Shown: positions 10,381 through 19,769 of the stretch, in pieces
Layout of the letters: each line of letters starts with the position of its first letter
How positions within the stretch are numbered: the stretch's first letter is position 1
Assembly: GCA_023614405.1 (NCBI GenBank)
Contig: CM042685.1
Span: forward strand, 88,030,684-88,094,683
Origin: Avena insularis
Taxonomy: Eukaryota > Streptophyta > Magnoliopsida > Poales > Poaceae
Length of the DNA: 64,000 nt
Direction: 5' to 3'
Position numbers and translations under genes: made by a program
Notes under the pieces: model-generated
Told to the model about the DNA's origin: nothing
Databases searched by the model: none
The model's input: only the letters and a program-made list of their open reading frames with translations

Positions 10381-12481
10381 CCAAGAAGTCCACCACATAC
10401 AGGTCATTTTCGACGTATCCAACGAAAGCGACCTTTAGAGACTTGCTCCACAAGAGTACCACCAAATCATCATCGATAAAAACATGTGACTCATTGAGAA
10501 TAGAGAACTCGTTTTTCAACGCCTTGTGAGCATTGTCAAGTTTCTCCAATTCCTCGGAGAGTCTATCATGAGCAGCCCCAAAGTCAATCCATTCCTTCTT
10601 TAACTTCTTTGCTTTGGTGACAGCATTGTCACATTCCTTAACAAGTTTAGTCACAATTTCATCATGTGACTCTTCAATAGACTCAAGCCTCTCTTCAAGA
10701 GAGACCCGAGCCTCTTCCTCCTCTTCAAGAGCATTTTTTAAGGATGCAATTTCCATTGCATCCTCCCTTTCAATTCTGCCCTTTTCCTCAAGAAGATCTT
10801 CGTTTTGGGCCAGCTGATCCATAAGAGCTTCAAAACGAACTTTGTGCTCACCTTGCAAGTTAATGTAGAAATAATCCAAAGCAATAATCTCTTCTTTAAC
10901 CTTAAGACTAGTAGGATCATCCATGTCAATCATAGCCTTAGGAAAAGAAGAGATAGAAGAAGTTACCTCGGAGCTTCTTGCCATGACGCAAGTAGCATTC
11001 TTGTTGATGATGTTTTCGTTCGGAGAGTCGAAGAGAGATGTTGATGTAGATGTGGTGGCTATAGCAGCCACCTCTTGAGAGCTATCGTCCTCATCCTCAT
11101 CTTCACTCCCCGATGAATATTCTTCTTGAGCCACTAGAACAATCTTTGGTTGCTTCTTGAAAGGAGCATTCTTCTTTACAAACTATTTCTTACGTGGAGC
11201 TTTTGATTTGTCCTTGAAAATGAGTCTTCCTCCATTATCCTCCCTACTTTGATATGGACACTCAGCTACAAAGTGCAGCCGGTCACCACAATTGAAGCAT
11301 GTTCTCAGCTTGGGACCATTTTCTTTCCTTCCATAGGCTCCACTCTTGCGATCTAGTTCAGCTTTAGCCTTGGCTGGATCTTTCCAAAAGTTTCTTGCAT
11401 AAAGAGCCATGTATTGTCCGTGGATCCTTTTTATATCCTCAGGACAGTCCAGGCCTTCTACCGCATATTCATCATGATCAATCACACTAGTCTTCAAGTC
11501 CATGTTGACCCCCTTTTGCATCCCCATAGCTCAAGCACGAGCATCTTCGGCATTCTTGGAAGCCACTTTGAACGCGGCCATTTCTTGCATTACCTCATTG
11601 GATGACATGAGGTGATAGTTATGCCTACCTTGGAGACTTTTCAAATCTGTGGGCTCAAATGGCATAAGAGCACTGACATACTTGCGCTTGATCCAAGCAT
11701 CATCAACATGAGTTGCACCTTGGTTTCTGAAGGTTGTGGCTATTGCCTTGAGCCTCCTATACATGTCCTCGTGGTCTTCTCCATCCATCATATAGAATCC
11801 TTATGCTTCATTGCTCAAGGCATCATATATATTCCTTCTCATACTTTAATTTCCGATGAATAGCTCGGTGAGGGCATCCCAAGCTTCTTTAGTTGTGCTA
11901 AGATGCTGAATGTGTGGCATGTCTTTGTCACCCACACCAAGCTGTATCATGTGTAGAGCTGTAGCGTTGAGTTGGCTATCGACCACTTCTCTTCTTGTGA
12001 GATTGTTGGGGTTTCCAACATGAAAACCATTTTCGATGATCTTCCACAACTCTATGGAGGAACTGCACACATGAGATTTCATCAAAAATTGCCACTGAGA
12101 GAAAGTAGATGCAGAAAGTTTGGGTGGATCACCCCTATTATGTATATGTGGGTGAGGGATAGGTGGATCAGGGGAATACACATGAGAAACCTCATTGTAT
12201 CCATCCTTACCGCTATCCTTTTTCGAGGAGGAGCTCTTGCTAGTATCATCACCAACCACTTCGTTATATTTGGAAACAGTTTTACCCGTTTCCTTGGATT
12301 GCGGAGTGGTATCCTCAGAGTTACATGGAGGTGATGCTGCGGATGTGGAGATACACATTATCAATTGATGCATATCTTCCATCTTAGCCTCCAATGAACT
12401 CACCAAGGTTGTTTCCAACGTCTTGAGATCGTTCATGGTGACTACCTCCAGAGCATCACTCCCATCTACCTTGGGACCCAT
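10184..12481 (-). pseudogene. Copia gag and pre-integrase domain; protease missing
   Basis: One frame from ATG at 12481 (MGPKVDGSDALEV) to 10184, with stops at 11846-11848 (TAA), 11801-11803 (TAA), 11531-11533 (TGA, ARA*AMGM) and 11183-11185 (TAG). The gag core includes FSQWQFLMKSHV and LSTTKEAWDALTELF. A CCHC knuckle (CFNCGDRLHFVAEC, about 11300-11255) is followed by an acidic Ser-rich stretch and a long coiled coil rich in Glu/Leu/Lys (about 10880-10490). The frame then passes directly to KVAFVGYVENDLYVVDF, the pre-integrase domain. The D-S-G retropepsin motif expected between coiled coil and pre-integrase is absent, which suggests an internal deletion near 10480. Confidence 0.88.
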
Positions 12482-12518
12482 ACTTCTCTTAGGCGGTTAA
12501 TCCCGAAATAAGAGCCGA

Positions 12519-12531
12519 GGCTCTGATACCA
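12519..12531 (-). other. Primer binding site of the Copia element (initiator tRNA-Met)
   Basis: The minus strand reads TGGTATCAGAGCC, two bases inside the 5' LTR. This is the standard initiator-Met primer site of plant Copia elements. Confidence 0.95.
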
Positions 12532-12533
12532 AT

Positions 12534-13787
12534 TGAAATGGATTGTATGGGCACCTAGAGGGGGGGTGAATAGGTGCTAACGAATTTTTAATACTTTTTC
12601 AATTTTAGGCTTGACACAAAGTAAATTCTCTAGATATGCAACTACGAGAATTTCCCTATATGTAACCCTAACTACTAAGCACGTAAAAGAGGAGCGAGAA
12701 AACCGTAGTGGAGCACGCGGAGACACATGGGTTTGTTTTACCGCAGTTCCTTCCTTGTTAAGGGAATTACATCTGCGTTGGAGGGGTGGGCGGTTCTAAG
12801 ACCACCACGCCACAATAGGCCTCATCCTATTCTCCAATGGATCTCGCCACGAGAGGCCTGATCCACCTTCTCCACTATTGGATCCCTTCAAGGCGGGAAC
12901 CGGTGCCTTTTACAACACTATCGGGGCACACACCCACAACCGAATTGGGGGCTCCCGAGATGACAACAAGCTGCCACAAGAACAAGGTTTATCAATATAA
13001 ACAAAAACAAGGATCTAGGTATTTGCAAGAAATACTAGATCGGAGGTTCTCCAAATGAATGGAGAGGAGATGAAGCGCTTGATTGCTGATGATGAAGATC
13101 GAGTTCTCCTTTGATTCCCCAAGGGATGGGGCCTTTGGGTGGATCTAGGTGGAGCTCTCTTGGATGAAGCTTTCAGATCTGATCTGGTCTTTTTCGAGAT
13201 GAATCAAGAGTTCTGGCAGGAGGGGAAGGCTGGCTTAAATACCCCCTCCCCAGATTTGGCCGTTGCACAACTTTGGGGGCAGATTATCCGCCCCCCACTT
13301 GGGGCGGATTATCCGCCCCTGGGAAAACTCCGCCACAAGGGCGGATTATCCGGGGAAAACTCTGCCCCCTCTCTGGGGCTAGCGCCTGCGAAGCTTGGTG
13401 AAGATCTTGGGGGGCGGATAATCCGGCCCCCCTGAGGGGCGGATTATCCGGCCAGACCGGAAAGTCCGGCCAACACTCCGCCCCCTCTCTGGGGCTTGCG
13501 CCTTGGCGATGAGTAGGGGGCGGACTATCCGGCCCCGCTTAGGGGCGGATTATCCGGCGGGGCCGGAAAATCCGGCCAAAACTCTGCCCCTGGTCTGGGG
13601 CTTGCGGTACTTGGGAAGAGGGAAGGGTGGATTATCCGCCCCTGGTGGGGGCGGATTATCCGCCCCCCAAAAGCAGAATCCTTTTCCCTTTTTCTCATAG
13701 AAGCTGCAACACTTCAACACACATTAAATAATCCTTGATATTGTTATCTAACACACAAAACACTAGGGATTATAAAATGTTCTTTCA
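12534..13787 (-). repeat. 5' LTR of the Copia element (1254 bp)
   Basis: It starts TGAAATGG and ends TTTCA and matches 2813-3963. It carries more palindrome units (about 13270-13665), which accounts for most of the length difference between the LTRs. Confidence 0.95.
13270..13665. repeat. Palindrome cluster in the 5' LTR
   Basis: About nine palindromic units in pairs, both GGGGCGGATTATCCGCCCC and the GGCCGGA...TCCGGCC type. They are separated by spacers with AAAACTCTGCCCC and CTGGGGCTTGCG. The repeating period is about 115-120 bp. One or more extra units are present compared with the other LTR. Confidence 0.88.
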
Positions 13788-13792
13788 CCTCT
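13788..13792. repeat. Target site duplication, right copy (cctct)
   Basis: This pairs with 2808-2812 and lies directly after the LTR end TTTCA. Confidence 0.95.
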
Positions 13793-14757
13793 TTGGGTCC
13801 CCCTCCGGAGGTGGATGGGATGCGAGGTACGCGGTGGCTGCCATGATCACAGCTTGCGGCTTCTTCTGGATGACGTTGCCGTCGGCATCCATCTCCATGA
13901 AGGATGCGTTGAGGGATCTAGTCACCTCGCGGCGTGCTTTGGGATCCATGTTCTCTGTGCGAGAACGGTGCTTGTTGCCATGGTTTCCATGCGAGCTGGA
14001 GCCGATGTCCATGACGGAGAGTGCAGCTCACCGTGCACGGGACTCCGAGGCTGCTTGCTTGCGCTTGTCGAGTACCTCTTGCATCCTCAGTTGCTTCTTG
14101 TGCTCCTCGACGAGGAGCATATGGTATGCCATCAGCAGGTCCCGTGAGGCATCAGCTGGCAGGATCTTGTTGCCTGCTACGGCTTCGCGTGCTTGAGCCC
14201 ATCCCTCCTTGCTGAGGTGGATGACCCGATTGTTGTTTTCCCCGTTGGGTGGGGGGGACTGGCTTCTTCTGTTTCCACCGTTTCTACCCTGCGGGTTGGG
14301 TGGTGGGTTGTGCTCCTAATCATCGTCACTCTGGATGACCGCGACACACTTGTAGCGCTTGTAGATCGGATCGCTGCTGCCACAACTTTCGGATCCAGAA
14401 CAGTAGGTCCCTTCATCTGATGGTGGATCGCACAGATCTGAGTTGCAGCTGCTGCTGTCATAGGACTCATCTGTCGATGGTGATGTGCGTAGCACGGGGT
14501 GTGGAGCCCATGAAGCAGGCCTGATCGACGGTAGGGGCACCCGCTCGGGGAGGAAGAGAGTGCCGATCTGCCCCACCTGGAAGCAGAAGCTCCCGAACAG
14601 GATCTCGAGTCCGTCACCAACGGGCTCGCAGTCCTTCAGGGTGGCCGGCGAGTGGGTGGTGAAGTCGAAGGCGCCGAAGAGGAGATGACTCTCCGTCGCC
14701 GAAGAATTGTAGATCGCTTTGGTCGGGACCATCACGATCGCACAATCAGCGCCCCCA

Positions 14758-14776
14758 GTTCCCACAGACGACGCCA
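14758..14776 (-). other. Primer binding site of the Gypsy element
   Basis: On the minus strand this reads TGGCGTCGTCTGTGGGAAC. It starts two bases inside the 5' LTR, where Gypsy elements carry a TGGCGCC-type tRNA primer site. The match to that site is close but not exact. Confidence 0.75.
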
Positions 14777-14778
14777 AT

Positions 14779-15288
14779 TGACGAGGTTTAATCTCGTCAA
14801 TGCCCATTGTTATGGACTTGGGTTTTGGAGAAGATGGGGATGCTGAAGATCGCGGAACGGTTAGCAAACAAGCAACACAGGGACACGAGGTTTATCCAGG
14901 TTCAGGCCCCCGGAGGGAAAACCCTACTCCTGCTTGTCTGCTCTGATTATGGTGGAACCGAAGGTTACAGGGATGCGCAGATGCAATCTGGCGTGGTGGT
15001 GTGTATGCGGTGGTATGCGGGTGATTGTAAGAGAGCCTCCTCGTCGTGCCCTCCTGGCCTTTATATAGAGGCAGGCAGGTCCCAGGCACAGATCGAGTCG
15101 GTTACAGATTTTAGGGTTTGACCCTTTGAATTTTCTATCTACCCTAGTCTTGCTCTCCAAGGATTCGAAGGCGTCATGGGCCCTGACCACCCGAAAGTCT
15201 TCATGGGCCGGTGTATATTTGTCATGGGCCTTCGTTGGGCTGGACCAGGTATGCTAAGGTCGTGTACCCGTAGGGTATAACCATGTCA
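14779..15288 (-). repeat. 5' LTR of the Gypsy element
   Basis: A 510-bp LTR that begins (plus-strand view) TGACGAG and probably ends ATGTCA at 15288. The first 21 bases form an inverted repeat (TGACGAG...CTCGTCA). A TATA-like ctatataaa on the minus strand near 15063 would serve as promoter. The outer end is inferred from the TG...CA rule because the partner LTR is not in the window. Confidence 0.65.
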
Positions 15289-15459
15289 GACGGAGGAAAA
15301 CCTTCTAAGGTTTCTAATGGAGCAAACTTTATCCGACCACATACTGTTTCCTTACAATTTCAGGTGAGGGTCTTACTCTATTGTGCACATTCACTTTTGA
15401 TTAGTCGATGCTAATAAGTGTAACTGATGAGTTACTGATGTATATATAAATGTCTGCAG

Positions 15460-16145
15460 CTTCCACTGGGTTCTGCTAGACATTCAGCTTGATAAGGGAA
15501 GAGTTGATGTCATGGACCCATCAAAGAGAAACCTGGAAGATTTCCGCAGCATGCAGGACATGCTACAGAAGTAAGTTTCGCGCTATATCGGTCTCTTTCG
15601 TTGATTTCCTGAGATATCAGGTAATGAATAACTCATTCAGTCATTTTCTTCGTCGGGCAGGGTTTGGATCCGGTTCAAGCGCGAGGTTACCGGTGTATTT
15701 AGTGAGAAGCTGACGTTTAGGGCGGTCTCAGTAAGTAGCACGTGATATGTCTGTGCATATCTTTACTTATAGTTCAATACAATAATGATGATAGATTATT
15801 ATTTTGATTGAATTCTATTCTTGTAAAGTGCGCGAGGCAGCCACAGGGGTCTAATCTATGTGGAGTCTACGTATGCGAGTTCATTCGCACGTTTAGCACC
15901 GAACACAATGATTATAGAGTCGATGTAAGCAATGCATTCACACCATCATTTTATTTCCTGTCACATTTTGTTATCATGATTGATATTCATATTGATCTCC
16001 TTTTTCTTATATATAGTTTGAGAGAATGCGGGATCAACTACTACCAGCGCAACACGTACTAGCAATTGTGGAGGAGCTGGCGGGATTTATTGTCAAAGAG
16101 ATTGTAGACGATGCCGGAGAATTTAGTGTGAATAGGCGCTACTGA
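15460..16145 (+). CDS. Ulp1-like (C48) cysteine protease of a CACTA element, C-terminal exons
   Basis: Four exons with canonical splice sites can be read: 15460-15570, 15661-15730, 15829-15924 and 16017-16145 (stop TGA). Introns begin GTAAGT, GTAAGT and GTAAGC and end AG. Exon 1 has FHWVLLDIQ with the catalytic His and VDVMDPSK with the Asp. Exon 3 has QPQGSNLCGVYVCEFIRTF, containing the conserved Gln/Ser region and the nucleophile Cys of the family. Exon 4 is a helical tail. All joins keep one frame and no stop interrupts them. In plants such domains occur in CACTA and MULE elements; whether they cleave SUMO-like proteins is unknown. The N-terminal part is missing because of the Gypsy junction. 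Confidence 0.82.
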
Positions 16146-16439
16146 TCTCCATGTAATCGAACAGACGTGCTCTAGTCCCAAGATTTTGTGATCTCCATGT
16201 AACTATGTAAATTGTATATATTTGTATGCTCGATATCGTAATACAAGTTATCTTATATATGCACGAATGTGTACGATATGTGGTGGCGTAGAACTATTCA
16301 AAAACTATGTTGAAATGAAAAATAAGTAATTAAAAACAATAAGAAATGAAATCTCTGCCGTGGCAGAGAAAGGGCACAAAATGCTGCCGTGGCAGAGAAC
16401 CACTAGTCCAAGGTAATGCTCTTCTGCGGCAGAGAAAAG

Positions 16440-16673
16440 GGGCAAAATGCTACCGCGGCAGAAACCCACTAGTCCCGGTCCGTAACACCAACTAGGACTA
16501 GTGGGGGTGCACCACGAGCGCGCAGGGGTAGCCACGTGGACATCCACTAGTCCCGGATGGTAACTGGGACGGGACTAGTGGTAGTCCTCTAGTCCCGCTT
16601 GATTAGTCCCGGTTCAAAAACTGGGAGTAAAGGTCCTTATGGCCCGGGACTAGAGGCCCTGTTTTCACTAGTG
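16440..16673. repeat. CACTA subterminal repeats and terminal inverted repeat
   Basis: Repeated ACTAGTCCCGG / CCGGGACTAG motifs about 10-60 bp apart end in CACTAGTG at 16666-16673. Subterminal arrays of this kind bind the transposase in CACTA elements. Confidence 0.85.
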
Positions 16674-18334
16674 TTTCCTCAAAAAGGTTTTTCACAAGTG
16701 AAGGCTTTCAAAGTAATATTCAATAGATAAGAGTTTTGTGCAAACAAGGAAGATGAAGAACATGATTGAATAAATCACCATATGAATGCTTGAAACACAA
16801 CAACTCAAAAGCTTGCTGGAGATAGAGAGAAAGTAGGTTTACTGACTCAACTGGTAACTAGGAGAAAGGTCCCTTCTTAGAGGGTAGCAGGGATTACAAG
16901 TCATAAAGAGCTTTCAAAAGATTATGGTACTTACTAGCTTTGAATTGCCCCTATCATAAGCATGTTGAGATGATTAAGGTTAAAGTGAACAAAGATGGAG
17001 TATATGCTTGACGAAATATAAGTTGGCAATCTCATGTACGTTGAATATGAGGGCCACTCCTGATGTATACTCAACTTTGGGTCCAGGTAAGTTATTTTCA
17101 TTGTAAGTATTTGCATATTATTGAGAACCGCCAATGGGGTACCCCTTGCACATGGTATAGGAGCTTTCCCATAACCAAAATGACAAGGCAATCAGACAAT
17201 GAGCATCTCAGCAATCTTTTTATTTACTATGTGTATAGCTTTTTATTGAGGATGCTTCATAGATGACCCACTATGGTGATGCTGCAAGTTTCCACCATGA
17301 TTAAGCATGGCTTAGGCTAGCAGCCCAGGCGTTTCTCTAACACAGAATACAAACTCCATGGACTTACAAGTTCCCTCTTTATTTCACACTGTTGACATCC
17401 ATAGGCAAAAGAGGACGATATCAACTATGTACAACAAGGTACAAGTGCAATGTTGAAAACGTTCCCCATGATAGCATGATTCTGCTAATACCAACGTATA
17501 GATGCAAGCATATACAACTTCGATGTTCACAATGGTTCAAGTCTATTAGGGGAAAGGAAATAAAGTGTGCCATCAAGTTCATGAGAGCTTTACTAACTAG
17601 TTTTCACATAACAAAATAATTTTTAATTCGAAAGGTAAATGAAGCTTGAGAATTTGCTAGGAATAGCAAAAGCTACTAGGTAGATATGGTGGACAAAAGT
17701 GGCAAAAGTTTTGGGTTCAAAGGATTTTGGAAACATGAGAAGTATGCCTTCTCAAAACAGGTTTTTGGCTAGCAAGGCTGGGTAGCAAGCGAGAGAGTTG
17801 AAAGAAACAAACAAACATACAAGTAATAAAGACAAACATGCAATCTTCCTTGAAGACACAAAATAATCTTAAATAAAGAATACTAAGCTGATGAGCCAAC
17901 AAGAAAGAAAACAAATGATACAAAATACATGTAAGCTTTTTCTTTCTTTCTTTCTTTTTCTTTCAAACTAATGCCACTGACCAGAACTCGGTTTGCCAAA
18001 ACCAATTTAGATCCACTTGATGATCCCAAAGTGGTGCCAATACTGAACAACAAGATCCATCATATAATAGAGATTGCAAACTAAAAATAAGATGTGCAAA
18101 AAGTAAAAGATGAGACTTCTCATTAATATTCCAATAAAGGCACTCACACCAAGGGATACATAGATAATCAACTAAAGGAGAGATACTTACACATGCAAAC
18201 CAAACTATAAGATAACCCCTCTACCACACATATGAATCCACTAAAAAGGTAAAAGATAAAAGATAAAAGGAGTGATACCGCGACACTCCCCCAATCTTGG
18301 AACAATCCAAGGGGATGCCAAACCTGATGACGAA
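16674..18334 (-). other. 3' non-coding region of copy A
   Basis: AT-rich with no supported gene. The part from about 17430 is alignable to 37280 onward in copy B (GTGCAATGTTGAAA...). The 760 bp before it have no counterpart in B, where the LTR fragment directly abuts this point. Confidence 0.6.
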
Positions 18335-18864
18335 TTACTCCTTTGGTGGTGGTGGTGTTCTATTGATAAGCTCCTCAATAAGTTTCCTCAACTCCTCGAA
18401 CTCAAAATTAAGAGTACGGATTAGCTCCGAGTTTTGCTCTATACGGTTCATGATCATGTCAGTCCGAGAATCCCAGTTCTTGTTATTCTTTCCCCACTAT
18501 TCATCCTTAGCATGATCCTTTGCTGCATTGTTAGAACTACGCATATCCCAAACCTAAGGCAAACTTTCCTTGGGAGATATTGATATTGATATTCATGTAC
18601 AAGTGTATGGAAGGGTCTCTTGTTACGTGGAGGAGATGGCTGTGGATTGTAGAAGAGACGTGGAAGTTTCCCTCCTATATACATCTGTGCTGTCTTCTTA
18701 AGCTTGGTAGGTTGTGCCACCAAACCAATGCTTGCAACGGTAGCGCGGGTGTCTGGTTGCTTATCCTCCTCCCTGTCTCCTTCATAACCTACCGGAATCT
18801 CCTCCTCCTTTGGAACTTGAGGTTCTTCTTCGGGCTTCTTCCCTTTGTCATCGGCGGAGGCCAT
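18335..18864 (-). pseudogene. Extra 3' ORF of copy A (coiled-coil protein)
   Basis: The ATG at 18864-18862 opens MASADDKGKKPEEEPQVPKEEE, an acidic Glu/Lys/Pro-rich N-terminus. RATVASIGLVAQPTKLKKTAQM follows. After a frameshift near 18530-18470 the C-terminus reads RTDMIMNRIEQNSELIRTL and EELRKLIEELINRTPPPPKE with the stop at 18337-18335. Copy B has the same N- and C-termini, so the gene is a real component of the family. The C-terminal helix has heptad-like Leu/Ile/Glu spacing, probably a coiled coil. Function is not recognised; it lies where env-like ORFs sit in Athila-type elements. Confidence 0.6.
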
Positions 18865-19769
18865 GGTGCTCTAAACTTGAGAAGATTTCCTGACAGAAAC
18901 AGATCGACACGAAAACACGACGAGAACACGATGCACGAACATCAAGGGATCCGGGGGATTATATATTACGAAGTTTCAATGCATAAGGAAGGATTTGACA
19001 CGGAAACAAAACAGAGATGGAGTTCGAGGGTGGCAAACCCCCTCCAGGCGCGGCCAGGCTGGGCCCGCGCCTGGGATGGGTTTGTCCACCCCGGGCTCCG
19101 TTTCCTCTTCAGTTTCGTCTCTTAACTTCCCTTATGTATTAAAAAGATCAAAAATATAAAAATATTGGGATTTCACGAACCTTCTGCTTTCACCACTTTT
19201 ACCTATTCAAAGATGAACTCTACATATTCCTTCTCTCTTTCTCCTACAAATTTCCTTCATACAAAATTTTTGCACAAACTCAATGACAACATTAGTGTAG
19301 GAAAAAACAATAAACCTTTGGTACACACTTCAACTAAAAACCCATCAAAACAAAAGCTTCTGTAAGAGTAAAATGCAAATGAATGGCAGAAATCTGTCAA
19401 AATAGACCAGCAGGTAAAGATTGTTTTTTCCAAAGACCTTGTGTTGCTCAAATGAAAAACTGCAGAACTGATGAAAGTTGGGTAACAACTTGGAGAACAA
19501 GCTCAGAAAATGCAGCTCCATCCGAAGTACTGAGCTTCCTCATGAATTTTTACAATGCAGCACAAAAATATGTCCTAGGACAGCCACTTTTCACAACTCC
19601 TCTACTTCACAAAAGTAGTTGAACTTGACACAAAAACCAAAACAAAAAGGATAAGGAGCGGTTATTACAGAGGTAATAACTTGCAACACAGGACAAAACT
19701 CTTGGGTTATCTCCCAACAAGTACTTTCCTTTCATGCCTTTAAGTTAGGCCTGAAACTTCCAAAGATGC
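18865..19769 (-). other. Spacer between protease and extra ORF of copy A
   Basis: No RT or integrase motif and no long frame. It includes a GC-rich patch at 19030-19120 near the start of the extra ORF; copy B has the same layout at 38870-38960. Confidence 0.6.

Larger units (their letters stand above)
2813..13787 (-). mobile_element. Sirevirus-like Ty1/Copia retrotransposon with target duplication
   Basis: A full-length but decayed 10,975-bp Copia element on the minus strand, with both LTRs, PBS, PPT and a perfect 5-bp target duplication (cctct at 2808-2812 and 13788-13792). Minus-strand order is 5' LTR, gag, pre-integrase domain, integrase, RT, RNase H, an extra 3' ORF, repeated PPT-like runs, 3' LTR. 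Integrase before RT defines Copia. The Sirevirus (SIRE/Maximus) assignment rests on gag type, an ORF after pol, multiple AGGGGGAG runs and palindrome-rich LTRs, features known in that genus. The protease is not found, so the copy is defective. Confidence 0.92.
13788..14867 (-). pseudogene. Gypsy gag, N-terminal part
   Basis: This is the upstream portion of the same gag, separated from 1-2812 by the Copia insertion. The first stretch (14867-14316) starts just inside the PBS and gives a serine/aspartate-rich leader ending at a stop (IQSDDD). A proline/asparagine-rich segment and a charged helix (LLVEEHKKQLRMQEVLDKR, about 14135-14080) follow. A frameshift near 14020-14010 moves into the frame of 14012-13785 (RREVTRSLNASFMEMDADG). 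That last stretch joins in frame to the gag at 2812 once the Copia and one cctct are removed. No catalytic function is expected, since gag is structural. The exact initiation codon is uncertain. Confidence 0.75.
1..15288 (-). mobile_element. Ty3/Gypsy LTR retrotransposon, 5' part, interrupted by a Copia element
   Basis: A minus-strand Gypsy element whose 5' LTR is at 14779-15288 and whose RT runs off the left edge. Order on the minus strand is LTR, PBS, gag, retropepsin, RT. A Copia element occupies 2813-13787; removing it with one 5-bp target copy restores the gag frame exactly. Gag-pol then reads in one frame from about 14012 to position 1, broken only by nonsense codons at 2250-2252, about 1941, 1518-1520, 1047-1049 and 690-692. 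The gag and PR sequences resemble the grass Tat/Retand-type Gypsy group; the lineage call is inference. The 3' half lies outside the window. Confidence 0.9.
15289..16673 (+). mobile_element. 3' end of a CACTA DNA transposon
   Basis: The right end reads ...GTTTTCACTAGTG, the inverse of a CACTAGTGAAAAC terminus. It is preceded by many copies of the subterminal motif ACTAGTCCCGG in both orientations. Upstream lies an exon set for an Ulp1-like cysteine protease, common as a second gene in plant CACTA elements. The left part is cut off by the Gypsy LTR at 15288, so the rest should lie left of this window. Confidence 0.85.

Noticed and set aside
12519..12531. tRNA-like sequence
   Set aside because: Only the 3' tail complement of initiator tRNA-Met is present, as expected for a primer binding site. 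No cloverleaf can be drawn here or at 32389 or 49406.
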